This document shows positions 33,771 to 47,692 of a stretch of 64,000 bases of DNA, piece after piece. Numbering within the stretch: position 1 is the stretch's first letter; every line of letters begins with the position of its first letter. A program made the position numbers and the translations under genes. Below the pieces are notes generated by a model. That model was given only the letters and a program-made list of their open reading frames with translations. It made no database searches and was not told the origin of the DNA. This DNA is from Mycobacterium sp. MS1601 (GTDB lineage Bacteria; Actinomycetota; Actinomycetes; Mycobacteriales; Mycobacteriaceae). Location of the stretch: assembly GCF_001984215.1 (NCBI RefSeq), contig NZ_CP019420.1:1426001-1490000 (forward strand). Direction: 5' to 3'.

Positions 33771-34449
33771 CGCGAGTGTCGATGACCTGTTTGGCGATGT
33801 CGACGAGCTTGACGTTCTCGGACTGGGACAGTTCACGCAGCATCTCGAAGGCGCGCACCGCGTCGACGTTGTAGCGCTCCATGATGATGCCCTTGGCCTG
33901 GCCGATCAGATCACGGCTGGACAGCGCCGACTGCAGTTGCTCTTCCTGACGGCTGGCGACGATGGCGGCCGCGGCGTGGGCCGCCAGCACCGACCCGATG
34001 GCCTCGGCCTCGGCGTCGAATGCCTTGACCTGGGAGGAGAAGATGTTCAGCGCGCCGGCGTTGCGCTGCGCGGTGTACAGCTTGAACGACAGGGCGCTGC
34101 GGATGCCGATATCGACCACCAGCTTCGAATACTCCGGCCAGCGGACCTCTTGCTCGAAGTCGTCGGTCCGCACGATCAGATCATCGATGGCGGCTTCCAC
34201 ACACGGGCCCTGACCAGTGCTGATCTGCATCGCATCCAGCTTGTACATCAGGTCGTCGGTGGGTACCAGGGTTTCGTACTTGCCACCCTTGCCCAGCAGC
34301 AGCAGGCCGGCGTACTCGGCACCGGGCACCAGCTCCAGCACTGCGTCGGTGACCCCCCGCAACACGTCGTCTATCGCGACGGGTACCGCCACTTCGCGGG
34401 CCAGTGCCGCCATGCGCACCGCCAAGTCATGTTTCGACTCAACCGTCAT
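33763..34449 (-). CDS. GAF-ANTAR regulatory protein
   Basis: A 228-residue antiterminator. Residues 15-150 are a GAF sensor domain (AIDDVLRGVTDAVLELVPGA, DAMQISTGQGPCVEAAIDDL, YTAQRNAGALNIFSSQVKAF); 165-225 an ANTAR RNA-binding domain (SRDLIGQAKGIIMERYNVDA, then FEMLRELSQSENVKLVDIAK). It should bind paired hairpins in nascent RNA when its GAF ligand or partner signals. ATG 34449 chosen over an upstream start at 34467. Confidence 0.88.
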   Translation of the reverse strand: MTVESKHDLAVRMAALAREVAVPVAIDDVLRGVTDAVLELVPGAEYAGLLLLGKGGKYETLVPTDDLMYKLDAMQISTGQGPCVEAAIDDLIVRTDDFEQEVRWPEYSKLVVDIGIRSALSFKLYTAQRNAGALNIFSSQVKAFDAEAEAIGSVLAAHAAAAIVASRQEEQLQSALSSRDLIGQAKGIIMERYNVDAVRAFEMLRELSQSENVKLVDIAKQVIDTRGA

Positions 34450-34549
34450 CCGCACACTTTCCCACAACCGGGCGCCTGCGGAGTAATACCGTCGCGACGA
34501 TGAGGGGCATTTGACTCCTCGGGGGGCTACCGGAGCGTCTTCACCCGGC

Positions 34550-34984
34550 TCACCGCGCGACCCGCCGGGCTTTGAGCAGGGAGTCCACCACGGCCCACAC
34601 CGAGCAGGCCACCGCAGCCGCCGCGGCGCCCGCGCCGATGTAGAGGCCGTAGGCAGCGACTATCGGCGCCGCGACGTGCAGGCGGTAGTAGGCCGCCGTC
34701 AGCGCGGCGATCAACACCGAGATCGTCAGTGCCGCCGCCGCGGCGGTACGCGGCGAGAACCCGCGCGCGGCCATGGCCCCGGCCACCAGCAGGGTCGACG
34801 CCAGCAGTGCGATCAGTTGGCCGGCCCCGAATCCGGAGCTGAGCTGCACACTGCCCACCGAGCCCCCGACGGCGTTGGCGCGTCCGCCGCCGTCGGCGCT
34901 GGTGGTGATCCACGGCAGCCACACGCTGACGGCCAGGATGATGGCGCAGAGCGTCACCAACCAACCGGGGCGGGGGCTTGGCAT
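34550..34984 (-). CDS. Hypothetical four-helix membrane protein
   Basis: A 144-residue protein with four hydrophobic segments (WLVTLCAIILAVSVWLPWI; GQLIALLASTLLVAGAMAA; TAAAAALTISVLIAALTAAY; IGAGAAAAAVACSVWAVV) and a short basic C-terminus. Small mycobacterial membrane protein with no recognised family; nine bases from the ABC-F stop, so possibly in the same transcript. Confidence 0.7.
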   Translation of the reverse strand: MPSPRPGWLVTLCAIILAVSVWLPWITTSADGGGRANAVGGSVGSVQLSSGFGAGQLIALLASTLLVAGAMAARGFSPRTAAAAALTISVLIAALTAAYYRLHVAAPIVAAYGLYIGAGAAAAAVACSVWAVVDSLLKARRVAR

Positions 34985-34993
34985 GCACCGACC

Positions 34994-36580
<1,587 letters not shown>

Positions 36581-36584
36581 AGGT

Positions 36585-36625
36585 ACTCCGGTGCAGGTCC
36601 GACAGAAGGCGTGCAGAACCGGAGT
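36585..36625 (-). promoter_or_regulatory. Shine-Dalgarno-sequestering attenuator hairpin of the ABC-F gene
   Basis: On the minus strand ACTCCGGT (36625-36618) and ACCGGAGT (36592-36585) form a perfect 8-bp stem, extended inward by GCA/TGC and CC/GG pairs. The right arm contains GGAG (36589-36586), five bases before the ABC-F ATG at 36580. The stem would block initiation until opened. The left arm is inside a short leader ORF, as in translational attenuators of erm and ABC-F genes. Confidence 0.6.
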
Positions 36626-36704
36626 TGTTGATCATGGCCGCCACGGTAGCCAACGGCTTTCGGACCGGGCAACCGAATATTGGTGGCTGGGTACTGTGAG
36701 CCCC

Positions 36705-37145
36705 ATGACCGATCTCCCGGACTGGGCACGGCAACTGGACCTCGCGCCGCATCCGGAAGGGGGCTGGTTCCGCGAGACGTGGCGCAGTGAGCTCACCATC
36801 GGCCCGACGGCGCTGCCGCCGGACTACACCGGGCCCCGCAGCGCCGGGACGGCCATCCTGTTCCTCTTGATGCCAGGACAGCAATCCGCGTGGCACACCG
36901 TGCGCAGCGCGGAGCTGTGGCTCCACCACCGCGGCGGGCCGCTGATGCTGGAAATCGGCACCGAACAGTCCAGCGCCACAACACATCTGCTGGGCAGCGA
37001 CATCACTGCCGGCGAAAGCCCGCAGGTACTCGTGCCGCCGGGGCACTGGCAGCGCGCCAAACCTCGCGATGACGAGCCCTGCCTGGTGAGCTGTGTGGTG
37101 GTGCCCGGGTTCGACTTCGCGGACTTCGCGCTGCACGCGCCCTGA
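36705..37145 (+). CDS. Cupin-like DUF985 protein
   Basis: A 146-residue beta-barrel protein of the DUF985 (Cupin_5) family. LDLAPHPEGGWFRETWRSE, then AILFLLMPGQQSAWHTVRSA, ELWLHHRGGPLMLEIG, and VLVPPGHWQRAKP show the HPEGG and W-H-V cupin-type metal/ligand positions. Divergent from the ABC-F gene (124 bp that carry the attenuator). Function unknown. Confidence 0.85.
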   Translation: MTDLPDWARQLDLAPHPEGGWFRETWRSELTIGPTALPPDYTGPRSAGTAILFLLMPGQQSAWHTVRSAELWLHHRGGPLMLEIGTEQSSATTHLLGSDITAGESPQVLVPPGHWQRAKPRDDEPCLVSCVVVPGFDFADFALHAP

Positions 37146-37156
37146 TCTCCGGTAGC

Positions 37157-37436
37157 CCGGCCGGCTCGTCTCTCACCGCATCGGCGACCGGCCTGATCTA
37201 CTGCAGCCCGGCCCTGCCTCCCCGGCTCGTCCCTCACCGCATCGGCGACCGGCCTGATCTACTGCAGCCCGGCCCTGCCTCCCCGGCTCGTCCCTCACCG
37301 CATCGGCGACCGGCCTGATCTACTGCAGCCCGGCCCTGCCTCCCCGGCTCGTCCCTCACCGCATCGGCGACCGGCCTGATCTACTGCAGCCCGGCCCTGC
37401 CTCCCCGGCTCGTCCCTCACCGCATCGGCGACCGGC
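37157..37436. repeat. 61-bp tandem repeat array, four perfect copies plus a partial one
   Basis: Four identical 61-bp units (37193-37253, 37254-37314, 37315-37375, 37376-37436) preceded by a 36-bp partial unit. The array fills the intergenic region between convergent genes and ends exactly at the stop codon of the gene at 37437. Each unit includes CTCACCGCATCGGCGA, able to fold with one G-U pair, and CCCCGGCTCGTCCCTC, shared with the 60-bp array at 33581. Likely a variable-number tandem repeat and possible terminator. Confidence 0.97.
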
Positions 37437-38159
37437 CTAACTGAGCAGCTTCACCGCCGCCGCCACCAGGTCGGCGTTGCCTTCAGCAACAGACCCGTCG
37501 GGCAGTTTCAGCGTGTCCTCCATGCCGATGCGGGTCGCCACATTGCGCACACCGGCATGCTCGAGCAGCGGCCAGCAGCTGTCGTTGAGGCCGTGCAACA
37601 AGATCTGCGCGGGCGAATTGGCCGAGCGCACCAGATCCAACAGCTCGTCGGCCAGGTCGGCGTCGTCCTCGTCTTGCAACTCGATCATCACCCGCAGACA
37701 CTTCGCAGCGAGGTCGGAGGCAGCCCATGACCTGGCGGCCTCCGCGTGGAAGATGCCCACCTCGATGCCCATGCCCCTGGACAGGATCAACTCCCCCAGC
37801 TCGGGTGACCCGGGCTCATGCCAGTTCAGCGACGTGAAATCCGGGAGCACTTCCCAAGCCGAAACCGCGTCCCAGCGCTGCTGGGCATCGGGCAGCGCCC
37901 AGTACCCGGTGGTGACGCCCAGTGGCATCGCGGGCAGCACGCCACGCACCGCGGACACCGCCGCGGCCACCGTCTCCGGAAGCAGCGAGTCCTTACCGTC
38001 GGCGCCCTTGGGGTGCATGTGCACAGCCTGGGCGCCTTCTCGGACCGACTCCACCGCGGCGGCCGCCAGCTGCTCGGCGGTCACCGGCAGGCTGGCGTGT
38101 TGGTCGGGGGTGCGTGCACCGTTGATGGCTGCCTGGACGAAAATCTTCGGACCACTCAT
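37437..38159 (-). CDS. BKACE (beta-keto acid cleavage) enzyme
   Basis: A 240-residue TIM-barrel protein of the BKACE family (3-keto-5-aminohexanoate cleavage type), which cleave beta-keto acids with acetyl-CoA. IFVQAAINGART-start, zinc motif AVHMHPKGADG near residue 47 and SLNWHEPGSPELGELIL. Slightly short compared with typical members (about 270-300), so some peripheral segments are missing. Substrate unknown. Confidence 0.82.
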   Translation of the reverse strand: MSGPKIFVQAAINGARTPDQHASLPVTAEQLAAAAVESVREGAQAVHMHPKGADGKDSLLPETVAAAVSAVRGVLPAMPLGVTTGYWALPDAQQRWDAVSAWEVLPDFTSLNWHEPGSPELGELILSRGMGIEVGIFHAEAARSWAASDLAAKCLRVMIELQDEDDADLADELLDLVRSANSPAQILLHGLNDSCWPLLEHAGVRNVATRIGMEDTLKLPDGSVAEGNADLVAAAVKLLS

Positions 38160-38176
38160 GGGTCCATCTTTGCCGA

Positions 38177-38926
38177 CTACTGCGGTGACGACAGATTGAA
38201 CGTCGCACCCGTGGGATCCGCCACAGCGGCAAGCCTGCCGTACGGGGTGTCCTCAGCGGCGCGCAGAATGGTCCCGCCGTTGTCGGTGATGAGCGCGCAG
38301 GTGGCGTCGACGTCGTCGGCGGCCAGGAACACCGCCCAGTCCGCAGCCGTCCCGAACGACGCGCCGTCCATCACACCGAAGCCCGGCTCACCACCGAAAA
38401 TAGCGTTCGTATAACGGAATTCGGGAGTGTCGGCCTCCACCTTCGTGGTGATGCCGAACACCGTCGTGTAGAAGTCCAGGGCCCGCTGGTAATCGGTGGC
38501 GGTCAGCTGGAACCAGGCCGGGCTACCCGCGGTGCCGGTGGCCTCGAAGCCGCCGTGCCCGCCCGGCTGCCACAACCCGGTCAGTGCGCCGGTGGCATCG
38601 TTGAAGATCGCCATGGTGCCTTTGGCGGGGATCTCCATCGCACCACTGCAGGACTGGCCACCTGCGGCGGTGATCTTCTGCAGCGTCTCCTCGATGTCGG
38701 GGGTGTGCAGGTAGGTGGTCCAGCCGTCCGGGGCGTTCCACTGCGGGTTGTTGGGCATCAGGCCGGCGACGACCTTGCCGTCCTTGGCGGCGGTGAGGTA
38801 ACCACCGTACTCAGGGCCCGCCGCGGTGAAGGTCCAGCCGAACACTCTGTTGTAGAACGTCTGTGCCCCGGCCAGGTCGGAGGTGGCCAGGTCAATCCAG
38901 GTGGGCGCTCCCGCATGTTGTGTCAT
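38177..38926 (-). CDS. Tandem VOC-domain protein (Rv0577/CFP30B-like)
   Basis: A 249-residue protein with two glyoxalase/VOC halves: WIDLATSDLAGAQTFYNRVF and WFQLTATDYQRALDFYTTVF, each with beta-alpha-beta-beta-beta repeats and the AIFNDATGALTGLWQPG or AAVADPTGATFNLS endings. Mycobacterial homologues include the secreted antigen Rv0577. VOC metal sites are not obvious. 17 bases from the next gene on the strand. Confidence 0.85.
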   Translation of the reverse strand: MTQHAGAPTWIDLATSDLAGAQTFYNRVFGWTFTAAGPEYGGYLTAAKDGKVVAGLMPNNPQWNAPDGWTTYLHTPDIEETLQKITAAGGQSCSGAMEIPAKGTMAIFNDATGALTGLWQPGGHGGFEATGTAGSPAWFQLTATDYQRALDFYTTVFGITTKVEADTPEFRYTNAIFGGEPGFGVMDGASFGTAADWAVFLAADDVDATCALITDNGGTILRAAEDTPYGRLAAVADPTGATFNLSSPQ

Positions 38927-38956
38927 ATCGGTACCGACCGCGGTGGTGGGAAAAAC

Positions 38957-39835
38957 TCATCGCAGGCCGAGCACGCGCAGCGCGTTCTCCTTGTACACCA
39001 GATCCGCAGTCGAGGGGTCGAGGTCCAGTGACTCGAAGTCACGCCGCCAGCGCTCGAGTGTGATGTAGGGAAAATCGGTGCCGAACAACACCTTGGTCTT
39101 GAGCTGTCGCGTGATCGCTTTCACCAATTGCGGCGGGAAGTACTTCGGCGAATAGCCGGACAGATCCAGGTAGACGTTGGCCTTGTGCGCGGCGATGGCG
39201 ATCTGGGCGTCCACCCAGGGCACCGCGGGATGGGCCATCACGATGGTCAGCTCCGGGAAATCTGCGGCCACGTCGTCGAGCAACATGGGATCTGAGTAGC
39301 GCAGCTTGATGCCATGCCCGCCCGGCAGTCCCGAACCCATTCCCGTCTGCCCGGTGTGGAACAGCGCGGGCAGCCCGGCCTCGGTGATGGCCTCGTAGAT
39401 GCCGTAGAAACGGCGGCTGTTCGGTTCGAAGGCCTGCATGCTGGGGTGGAACTTGAAGCCGCGCACCCCGAGCGCGACGAGTTCGGTGACCCGCTGCACC
39501 GCGCCCGGATTCCACGGGTCGACGCTGCCGAACGGGATCAGCACGTCGTTGTGTCGGGCTGCGCCGGCGACCAGATCTTCAACGGAATTGGGCCGATGCC
39601 CCATCGCTGTCTCGGCGTCGACGGTGAACACCACCGCCGCGGTGTTCTGGCTGCGATAGAGCCGCGCCAGATCGTCGACGGTCGCGGCTGCGGTGTCGCC
39701 CATCTTGAAGTAGGCGCGGGTGGCCTCGACCAGTTCGTCGTCGTACGCCGAGTGGCCGTGGCAGTCGATTTCGACGTGGGTGTGGATGTCGATGGCGGCG
39801 ACGGCGGCGAAATCGACTGCGCAGCTGTAGGTCAC
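38957..39835 (-). CDS. Amidohydrolase 2-family metal-dependent hydrolase/decarboxylase
   Basis: A 292-residue TIM-barrel protein. IDIHTHVEID gives the HxH metal pair, GVRGFKFHPSMQAFEPNS and LPALFHTGQTGMGSG contain the central His, and VLFGTDFPYITLERWRRDF the late Asp. This is the ACMSD/gamma-resorcylate decarboxylase branch of amidohydrolases. Stop of the membrane gene upstream overlaps its start (39832/39835). Substrate unknown. Confidence 0.85.
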   Translation of the reverse strand: MTYSCAVDFAAVAAIDIHTHVEIDCHGHSAYDDELVEATRAYFKMGDTAAATVDDLARLYRSQNTAAVVFTVDAETAMGHRPNSVEDLVAGAARHNDVLIPFGSVDPWNPGAVQRVTELVALGVRGFKFHPSMQAFEPNSRRFYGIYEAITEAGLPALFHTGQTGMGSGLPGGHGIKLRYSDPMLLDDVAADFPELTIVMAHPAVPWVDAQIAIAAHKANVYLDLSGYSPKYFPPQLVKAITRQLKTKVLFGTDFPYITLERWRRDFESLDLDPSTADLVYKENALRVLGLR

Positions 39836-40215
39836 GCTTTCTGCGGCTTTGCGTCCTTGAGTACGAGCTTGGGCAGCAGCACGGTGGCCACCGCCGTCAC
39901 CAACCAGACCACCACGGTGGCCGCGATCCAGGAACCGACGCCGCGGATGGCCAACCCGTTGCTGAACAGCGTCGCCAGGAACAGCGCGGCGAAGGTGGTG
40001 AGCAGCCCGATTCCGCCCAGCAAGGCCGAGGCATACCGGTCAGCGAGCTTGGTGAACAGCGGAGCCAGCACCGCCTGGGCCACGGCGAAGATCACGACGG
40101 CCGCGATGAACCCCACGATCGACAGGGAAACACCTCGCACCAGCCACGCCGCCACCAGCAGCCCAAGTGCCGCCGAGCCCAGAAACACCCCGAGGCGCAA
40201 CAGGAATCGAGTCAT
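39832..40215 (-). CDS. Phage-holin-family-IV-like membrane protein
   Basis: A 127-residue protein with four transmembrane segments (LGVFLGSAALGLLVAAWLV; IVGFIAAVVIFAVAQAVL; LLGGIGLLTTFAALFLATLF; SWIAATVVVWLVTAVATVL) and a lysine-rich tail. The pattern fits the mycobacterial 4-TMS membrane family often named phage holin family IV, but no phage genes are near. Overlaps the amidohydrolase start by ATGA-type coupling. Confidence 0.75.
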   Translation of the reverse strand: MTRFLLRLGVFLGSAALGLLVAAWLVRGVSLSIVGFIAAVVIFAVAQAVLAPLFTKLADRYASALLGGIGLLTTFAALFLATLFSNGLAIRGVGSWIAATVVVWLVTAVATVLLPKLVLKDAKPQKA

Positions 40216-40237
40216 GCGCTGAGCATAGTGAGACTGC

Positions 40238-41047
40238 TCACCAATCGGCGCTCATTCGCATCTCACCGGTCGGGGCGGCCTGCGCGATCTCCGCGACCAG
40301 ACGTCCGGCGGTGTCGAACCAGTCCACCGGGACGACGTCGACCGGCGGCCAGTCGGTGGGCACACGCAGCACCAACATGGGCCAGCGGGCGTGGCGCTGA
40401 GGATGATCCGCGGCGGCGGCTGCGGTGAGTGCGGCGATCTCGTCGAGCGCGACATACAGCGCCGCGGCGAAACAACGGTGCAATTCCTGGGTGTCGTGCG
40501 GGCAGACGCCCGAGCCGATCTCGATGGGTTCCCACCCGCGTTGGCGGAACTCCGCACGCACCTCATCCCGGCTCATCGTGGGCTGGTACAGGATGGGCAG
40601 CACCGCGCCGTCGACCCGGGGATCGTGCAGCGAGCGAGCCTGCCACGCGGTGACGGCCTCGTCCTCGTCCACCAGCGCGGCAACTGTCAGTCCCGGCTCG
40701 TCCAGCGCCATGCCCACCGCGTAGGCCAGTGCATAGGAGCGGCCACCGACGCTGGCGAAGCCGCCGGTGGGCGGGTCGCCCGCGCGGGTTCCTTCCAGTC
40801 GCGCCACCGCCTCGAGTGCGGCCATGCCGTCACGCACACCGAGCACGAAACCGAACCGTTGTTGCCTGCGCACGATCATCCGGTTCAGGTGCGCGTAGGT
40901 CAGGGTCACCGCGGCCACCCCCGGGCGGTTGCCGCCCGGAAGCCCGGAGGCGACGTGGTTGGCCGCCCGCCACCAGGAGTCGACCCGCTCGAGCGTCGTA
41001 CGGGTCTGCGGAAGGCTGAGGCGGTAGCGTTCGAACAGATCGGTCAT
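40238..41047 (-). CDS. Truncated, degenerate phosphoketolase-like (XFP N-terminal) protein
   Basis: A 269-residue protein that follows the thiamine-diphosphate half of phosphoketolase: ERVDSWWRAANHVASGLPGG, then LTYAHLNRMIVR, SYALAYAVGMALDEPGLTVA, LHDPRVDGAVLPILYQPTMS and FRQRGWEPIEIGSG. Full enzymes are about 800 residues; the middle and C-terminal domains are absent. The ThDP motif GDGEAETG is replaced by DEDEAVTA, and the His-rich GHWG and GHGG loops are missing. Catalysis as phosphoketolase is therefore unlikely. It is divergent from dosR with a DosR box between, so a hypoxia-linked regulatory or binding role is possible. Confidence 0.7.
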   Translation of the reverse strand: MTDLFERYRLSLPQTRTTLERVDSWWRAANHVASGLPGGNRPGVAAVTLTYAHLNRMIVRRQQRFGFVLGVRDGMAALEAVARLEGTRAGDPPTGGFASVGGRSYALAYAVGMALDEPGLTVAALVDEDEAVTAWQARSLHDPRVDGAVLPILYQPTMSRDEVRAEFRQRGWEPIEIGSGVCPHDTQELHRCFAAALYVALDEIAALTAAAAADHPQRHARWPMLVLRVPTDWPPVDVVPVDWFDTAGRLVAEIAQAAPTGEMRMSADW

Positions 41048-41105
41048 GCAACGAGACTGCCCTGGTCAGCACGACCGTTCCAGTGTGCTCGGGACACCGT
41101 TGCGT

Positions 41106-41119
41106 AGGACTTAAGTCCC
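41106..41119. promoter_or_regulatory. DosR box between the phosphoketolase-like gene and dosR
   Basis: AGGACTTAAGTCCC matches the core of the DosR consensus TTSGGGACTWWAGTCCCSAA at all central positions (one mismatch at the outer G). The palindrome GGACTTAAGTCC is 41107-41118, about 30 bp before dosR and 59 bp from the divergent start at 41047, so it may serve both genes. Confidence 0.7.
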
Positions 41120-41147
41120 TACTTGTTCCACCGGGGACAGCATTACT

Positions 41148-44590
<3,443 letters not shown>

Positions 44591-44594
<4 letters not shown>

Positions 44595-45028
44595 ACTGCG
44601 CTGAAGACCGTCTTGAACCGCTGCAGCGATTCGGCGATATCGCCCTTGAGCGCCCCGGCGACCAGCATGCCGACGGGTCCGAACAGCGCGGGCCCGCCCA
44701 GGTGGATGTCGAACTGCACCACGGAACCGTCACCGGAGGGCTTGACCTTGCCCATCAGTTTGACCTTCACTCCGCCGCGGCCGTTGCCGTTGAGTGTCAT
44801 GGACTCCGGCGGCTTGAAATGCACAATGGTCCAGCTGACCCGGTTCATCATCCCCATCACCTCGACGATGGAGTCCAGTGCCGTGCCCTTTTCCAGGGTC
44901 TCGGGAATGGGGCTGCGCCACACCCGGTGAATGGAGAGCCACTCCTTGTACCGCGACAGGTCAGAGGCGCACTCCCAGGCCTGCTCGGGCGACAGTGGTA
45001 CGTCGACCGATACCGACAGTTTCGCCAT
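44591..45028 (-). CDS. SRPBCC/polyketide-cyclase-fold protein, Rv0910 toxin-like
   Basis: A 145-residue SRPBCC-fold protein, KLSVSVDVPLSPEQAWECAS then DLSRYKEWLSIHRVW, with ESLQRFKTVF at the end. It corresponds to Rv0910, described in M. tuberculosis as the toxin of an Rv0909/Rv0910 pair. Three bases separate it from the small upstream gene and its stop overlaps the methyltransferase start. Toxicity is known only for the homologue. Confidence 0.83.
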
Positions 45029-45031
45029 GGC

Positions 45032-45295
45032 TCAGTTCGAGGTGGGTGGCGCCGGAGGGGCGGGAGGCGCCGGCGGGCTCTGCGGGGGAGGCGGGCTCTG
45101 GGGAGGAGGCGGGGTGCCCTGCTCCTTGACCACCTTCTTGGCCTGCTCCTGCACCTTGTCGACGGTGCCGGCGTACTTGCCCTGCGTCTTCTTGTCCACC
45201 AGATCGCCCGCCTTCTCGATGACCTGGTCTACCTTGTCGGCGTTCTTGCCCAGCAGGTCTTTGCCTGTTTTGAGGGCCTTGTCGAGGAATCCCAT
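45032..45295 (-). CDS. Rv0909-like antitoxin with proline-rich tail
   Basis: An 87-residue protein. Residues 1-57 (MGFLDKALKTGKDLLGKNAD, KVDQVIEKAGDLVDKKTQGK) form the helical MT0933/Rv0909 antitoxin family domain, and YAGTVDKVQEQAKKVVKE completes it. The last 28 residues are almost only Pro with Gln, Ser and Ala, absent from the short M. tuberculosis homologue. ATG 45295 chosen; a TTG three codons upstream is possible. First gene of the pair, as expected for an antitoxin. Confidence 0.83.
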   Translation of the reverse strand: MGFLDKALKTGKDLLGKNADKVDQVIEKAGDLVDKKTQGKYAGTVDKVQEQAKKVVKEQGTPPPPQSPPPPQSPPAPPAPPAPPTSN

Positions 45296-45313
45296 GATGT
45301 TCAACCTACCCGC

Positions 45314-47692
45314 TCAACCCACCCGCCAGAGCTGGCGTTTCTCCCCCAGAATCCGCCCCTGCAACCACCACAGCACCTCGATGACCAGTGCAGCCACCGC
45401 CCCGATGATCAGCGCCGTCGTCGTCACCTCGGTGTTCGACGGGTCCAGCATGAATTTCTCCCTGGCCAGCGGGATGGCGAAGATCACCACATAGGCCAGC
45501 CCGGACGTCGCCACCAGCGCCACGCGCCACCATTCATAGGGCCGGGCCACGCAGGCCAACACCCACACTGCCGACACCAGCAGCGTGATCAGCGCCGCCG
45601 TGGAGGCCTGGGTCTGTACCTGCACCGGCGCGTCCTGCCCCTCGTAGGCCAGCAGGTAGGACACGAATGTCGCCACACCCACCACCAGACCCGTCGGCAG
45701 CGCCGCCACCATGACCCGACGGACGAAGCCGGTGTGGGCCCGTTCGGTATTGGGCGCCAGCGACAGCACGAAGGCGGGGATGCCGATGGTGAACCAGGCT
45801 GCGATGGTGACGTGAATGGGCTGGAACGGGAACAGCAGCGGGTCGCTTCCGAACAGTTCGGAGCCCAGACCTGCGATGCCGACCAGCAGCGCCAGCAGCA
45901 CCGAGTACACCGTCTTGGTGAGGAACAGGTTGGAGACGCGCTCGATGTTGCCGATGACACGACGCCCCTCGGCCACCACATACGGCAGGGTGGCGAACTT
46001 GTTGTCCAGCAACACGATCTGTGCGACGGCCCGAGATGCCGGGCTGCCGGAGCCCATCGCCACGCCGATGTCGGCATCTTTGAGCGCCAACACGTCGTTC
46101 ACGCCGTCGCCGGTCATCGCGACGTTGTGGCCGCGCGACTGCAGCGCATGGACCATCGACCGCTTCTGGTCGGGGCGCACGCGACCGAAAGTGGTGTACT
46201 CCTCGAGGGTGTCGGCCAGCTTGCCAGGCTCGGCGGGCAGTTGGCGGGCATCCATCGCCTGCCCCGCCAGGCCCAGCGACCCGGCCACCGCACCCACCGA
46301 CACCGCATTGTCGCCGGAGATCACCTTCACCGAAACTTTTTGTTCGGCAAAGTATTCGAGGGTTTCACGGGCGTCGGGGCGAACCTTCTGTTCCAGTACC
46401 ACCAGCGCCGCGGGGGTGACGCGCCCGGGTGCGTCTGCGGCATCCACCGATTGTTCACACGACCCGAGCAGCAGCACCCGCAGCCCCTGGGCACCGATAC
46501 GCTCGGCTTCCTCCGCATCCGGGGTGGACGGGTCCAGCAGCACATCAGGTGCGCCGATGACCCAGTTGCCGTGCTCACCGAAAGAGATGCCACTCCATTT
46601 GGTGGCGGATTTGAACGGCGCACTCGCGGTCGCGACCCATCCTGGCGGGTTCGGGTAGGCCTCGGCGATGGCGAGCATGCTGGCGTTGGGCCGGGTGTCA
46701 TGGTGGGCCAGGCCCGCCAGCGCATCGGAGATGTCCTGAGCTCCAAGCTGTTTGACCTGCGACAGTCGCATCCCGTTTTCGGTGAGGGTGCCGGTTTTGT
46801 CGGCGCACACCACGTCCACGCGGGCCAGGCCCTCGATGGCGGGCAACTCGTTGACCAGGCACTGACGTCGCCCCAGCCGCACCACACCGACGGCGAACGC
46901 GATGGATGTCATGAGCACCAGCCCCTCGGGCACCATCGGGACCAGCGCGCCGACCATGCGCAGCACCGATTCCCGCCAGCCGGCGTCGGTGGTGAACAGT
47001 TGGGTGTAGATGATCAGCGCCCCGGCCGGCCACAGCAGGTAGGTGATGAATCGCAGAATGGTGTTGATACCGCTGCGAAGTTCGGATTTCACCAGGGTGA
47101 ACTTGCTGGCTTCCTCGGCCAGCTTCGCGGCGTACGCTTCGCGGCCCACCTTGGTGGCGCGGTAGGCACCGGTGCCGGCAACCACGAAGCTGCCCGACAT
47201 CACCTGATCGCCGGCGTCTTTGGCAATCGGGTCGGCCTCGCCGGTGAGCAACGATTCGTCGACTTCGAGGTTGACCTCCTCGACGATCTGGCCGTCCACC
47301 ACGATCTGGTCGCCAGGTCCCAGCTCGATGATGTCGTCGAGCACCACTTCGTTGGGCGGCAGCGGCCGCGTGCCCGACTGGCGGCGCACTGTCGGTTTGG
47401 CCTGTCCGACGATGGCCAGCGCGTCGAGGGTTCTCTTGGCCCGCAGTTCCTGGATGATGCCGATGCCGCTGTTGGCGATGATCAGCAGCCCGAACAGGCC
47501 GTTGATCAGCGAGCCCGTCGCAAGGACGATCAGGAACAGCACGCCGAGAATGGCGTTGATCCGGGTCAAGACGTTGCCGCGGATGATCTCCGAGACGCTA
47601 CGCGCCGCGCGGGTGGGCACGTCATTGGTCTGGCCGTCGGCAATCCGCTGAGCCACCTCTGCATCAGAGAGACCTGCTGCTGTGTCGATCAT
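45314..47692 (-). CDS. ctpE: P-type cation ATPase CtpE
   Basis: A 792-residue P-type ATPase (797 in M. tuberculosis). LLTGEADPI (actuator TGE), PMVPEGLVL (transmembrane 4 PEGL), [16 protein letters not shown] with the phosphorylated Asp, [20 protein letters not shown], and ten hydrophobic segments. CtpE has been reported to take up Ca2+ in M. smegmatis. ATG overlaps the upstream beta-lactamase-like gene stop. Synteny with Rv0907-Rv0910 supports the assignment. Confidence 0.93.
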   Translation of the reverse strand: MIDTAAGLSDAEVAQRIADGQTNDVPTRAARSVSEIIRGNVLTRINAILGVLFLIVLATGSLINGLFGLLIIANSGIGIIQELRAKRTLDALAIVGQAKPTVRRQSGTRPLPPNEVVLDDIIELGPGDQIVVDGQIVEEVNLEVDESLLTGEADPIAKDAGDQVMSGSFVVAGTGAYRATKVGREAYAAKLAEEASKFTLVKSELRSGINTILRFITYLLWPAGALIIYTQLFTTDAGWRESVLRMVGALVPMVPEGLVLMTSIAFAVGVVRLGRRQCLVNELPAIEGLARVDVVCADKTGTLTENGMRLSQVKQLGAQDISDALAGLAHHDTRPNASMLAIAEAYPNPPGWVATASAPFKSATKWSGISFGEHGNWVIGAPDVLLDPSTPDAEEAERIGAQGLRVLLLGSCEQSVDAADAPGRVTPAALVVLEQKVRPDARETLEYFAEQKVSVKVISGDNAVSVGAVAGSLGLAGQAMDARQLPAEPGKLADTLEEYTTFGRVRPDQKRSMVHALQSRGHNVAMTGDGVNDVLALKDADIGVAMGSGSPASRAVAQIVLLDNKFATLPYVVAEGRRVIGNIERVSNLFLTKTVYSVLLALLVGIAGLGSELFGSDPLLFPFQPIHVTIAAWFTIGIPAFVLSLAPNTERAHTGFVRRVMVAALPTGLVVGVATFVSYLLAYEGQDAPVQVQTQASTAALITLLVSAVWVLACVARPYEWWRVALVATSGLAYVVIFAIPLAREKFMLDPSNTEVTTTALIIGAVAALVIEVLWWLQGRILGEKRQLWRVG

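Noticed and set aside
37157..37436. Repeat array considered as CRISPR or origin iterons
   Set aside because: Four identical 61-bp units without spacers, and no replication gene nearby; a VNTR fits better.
39832..40215. Holin-like protein as evidence of a prophage
   Set aside because: No lysin, integrase, capsid or tail genes in the window; the name reflects a membrane topology family.
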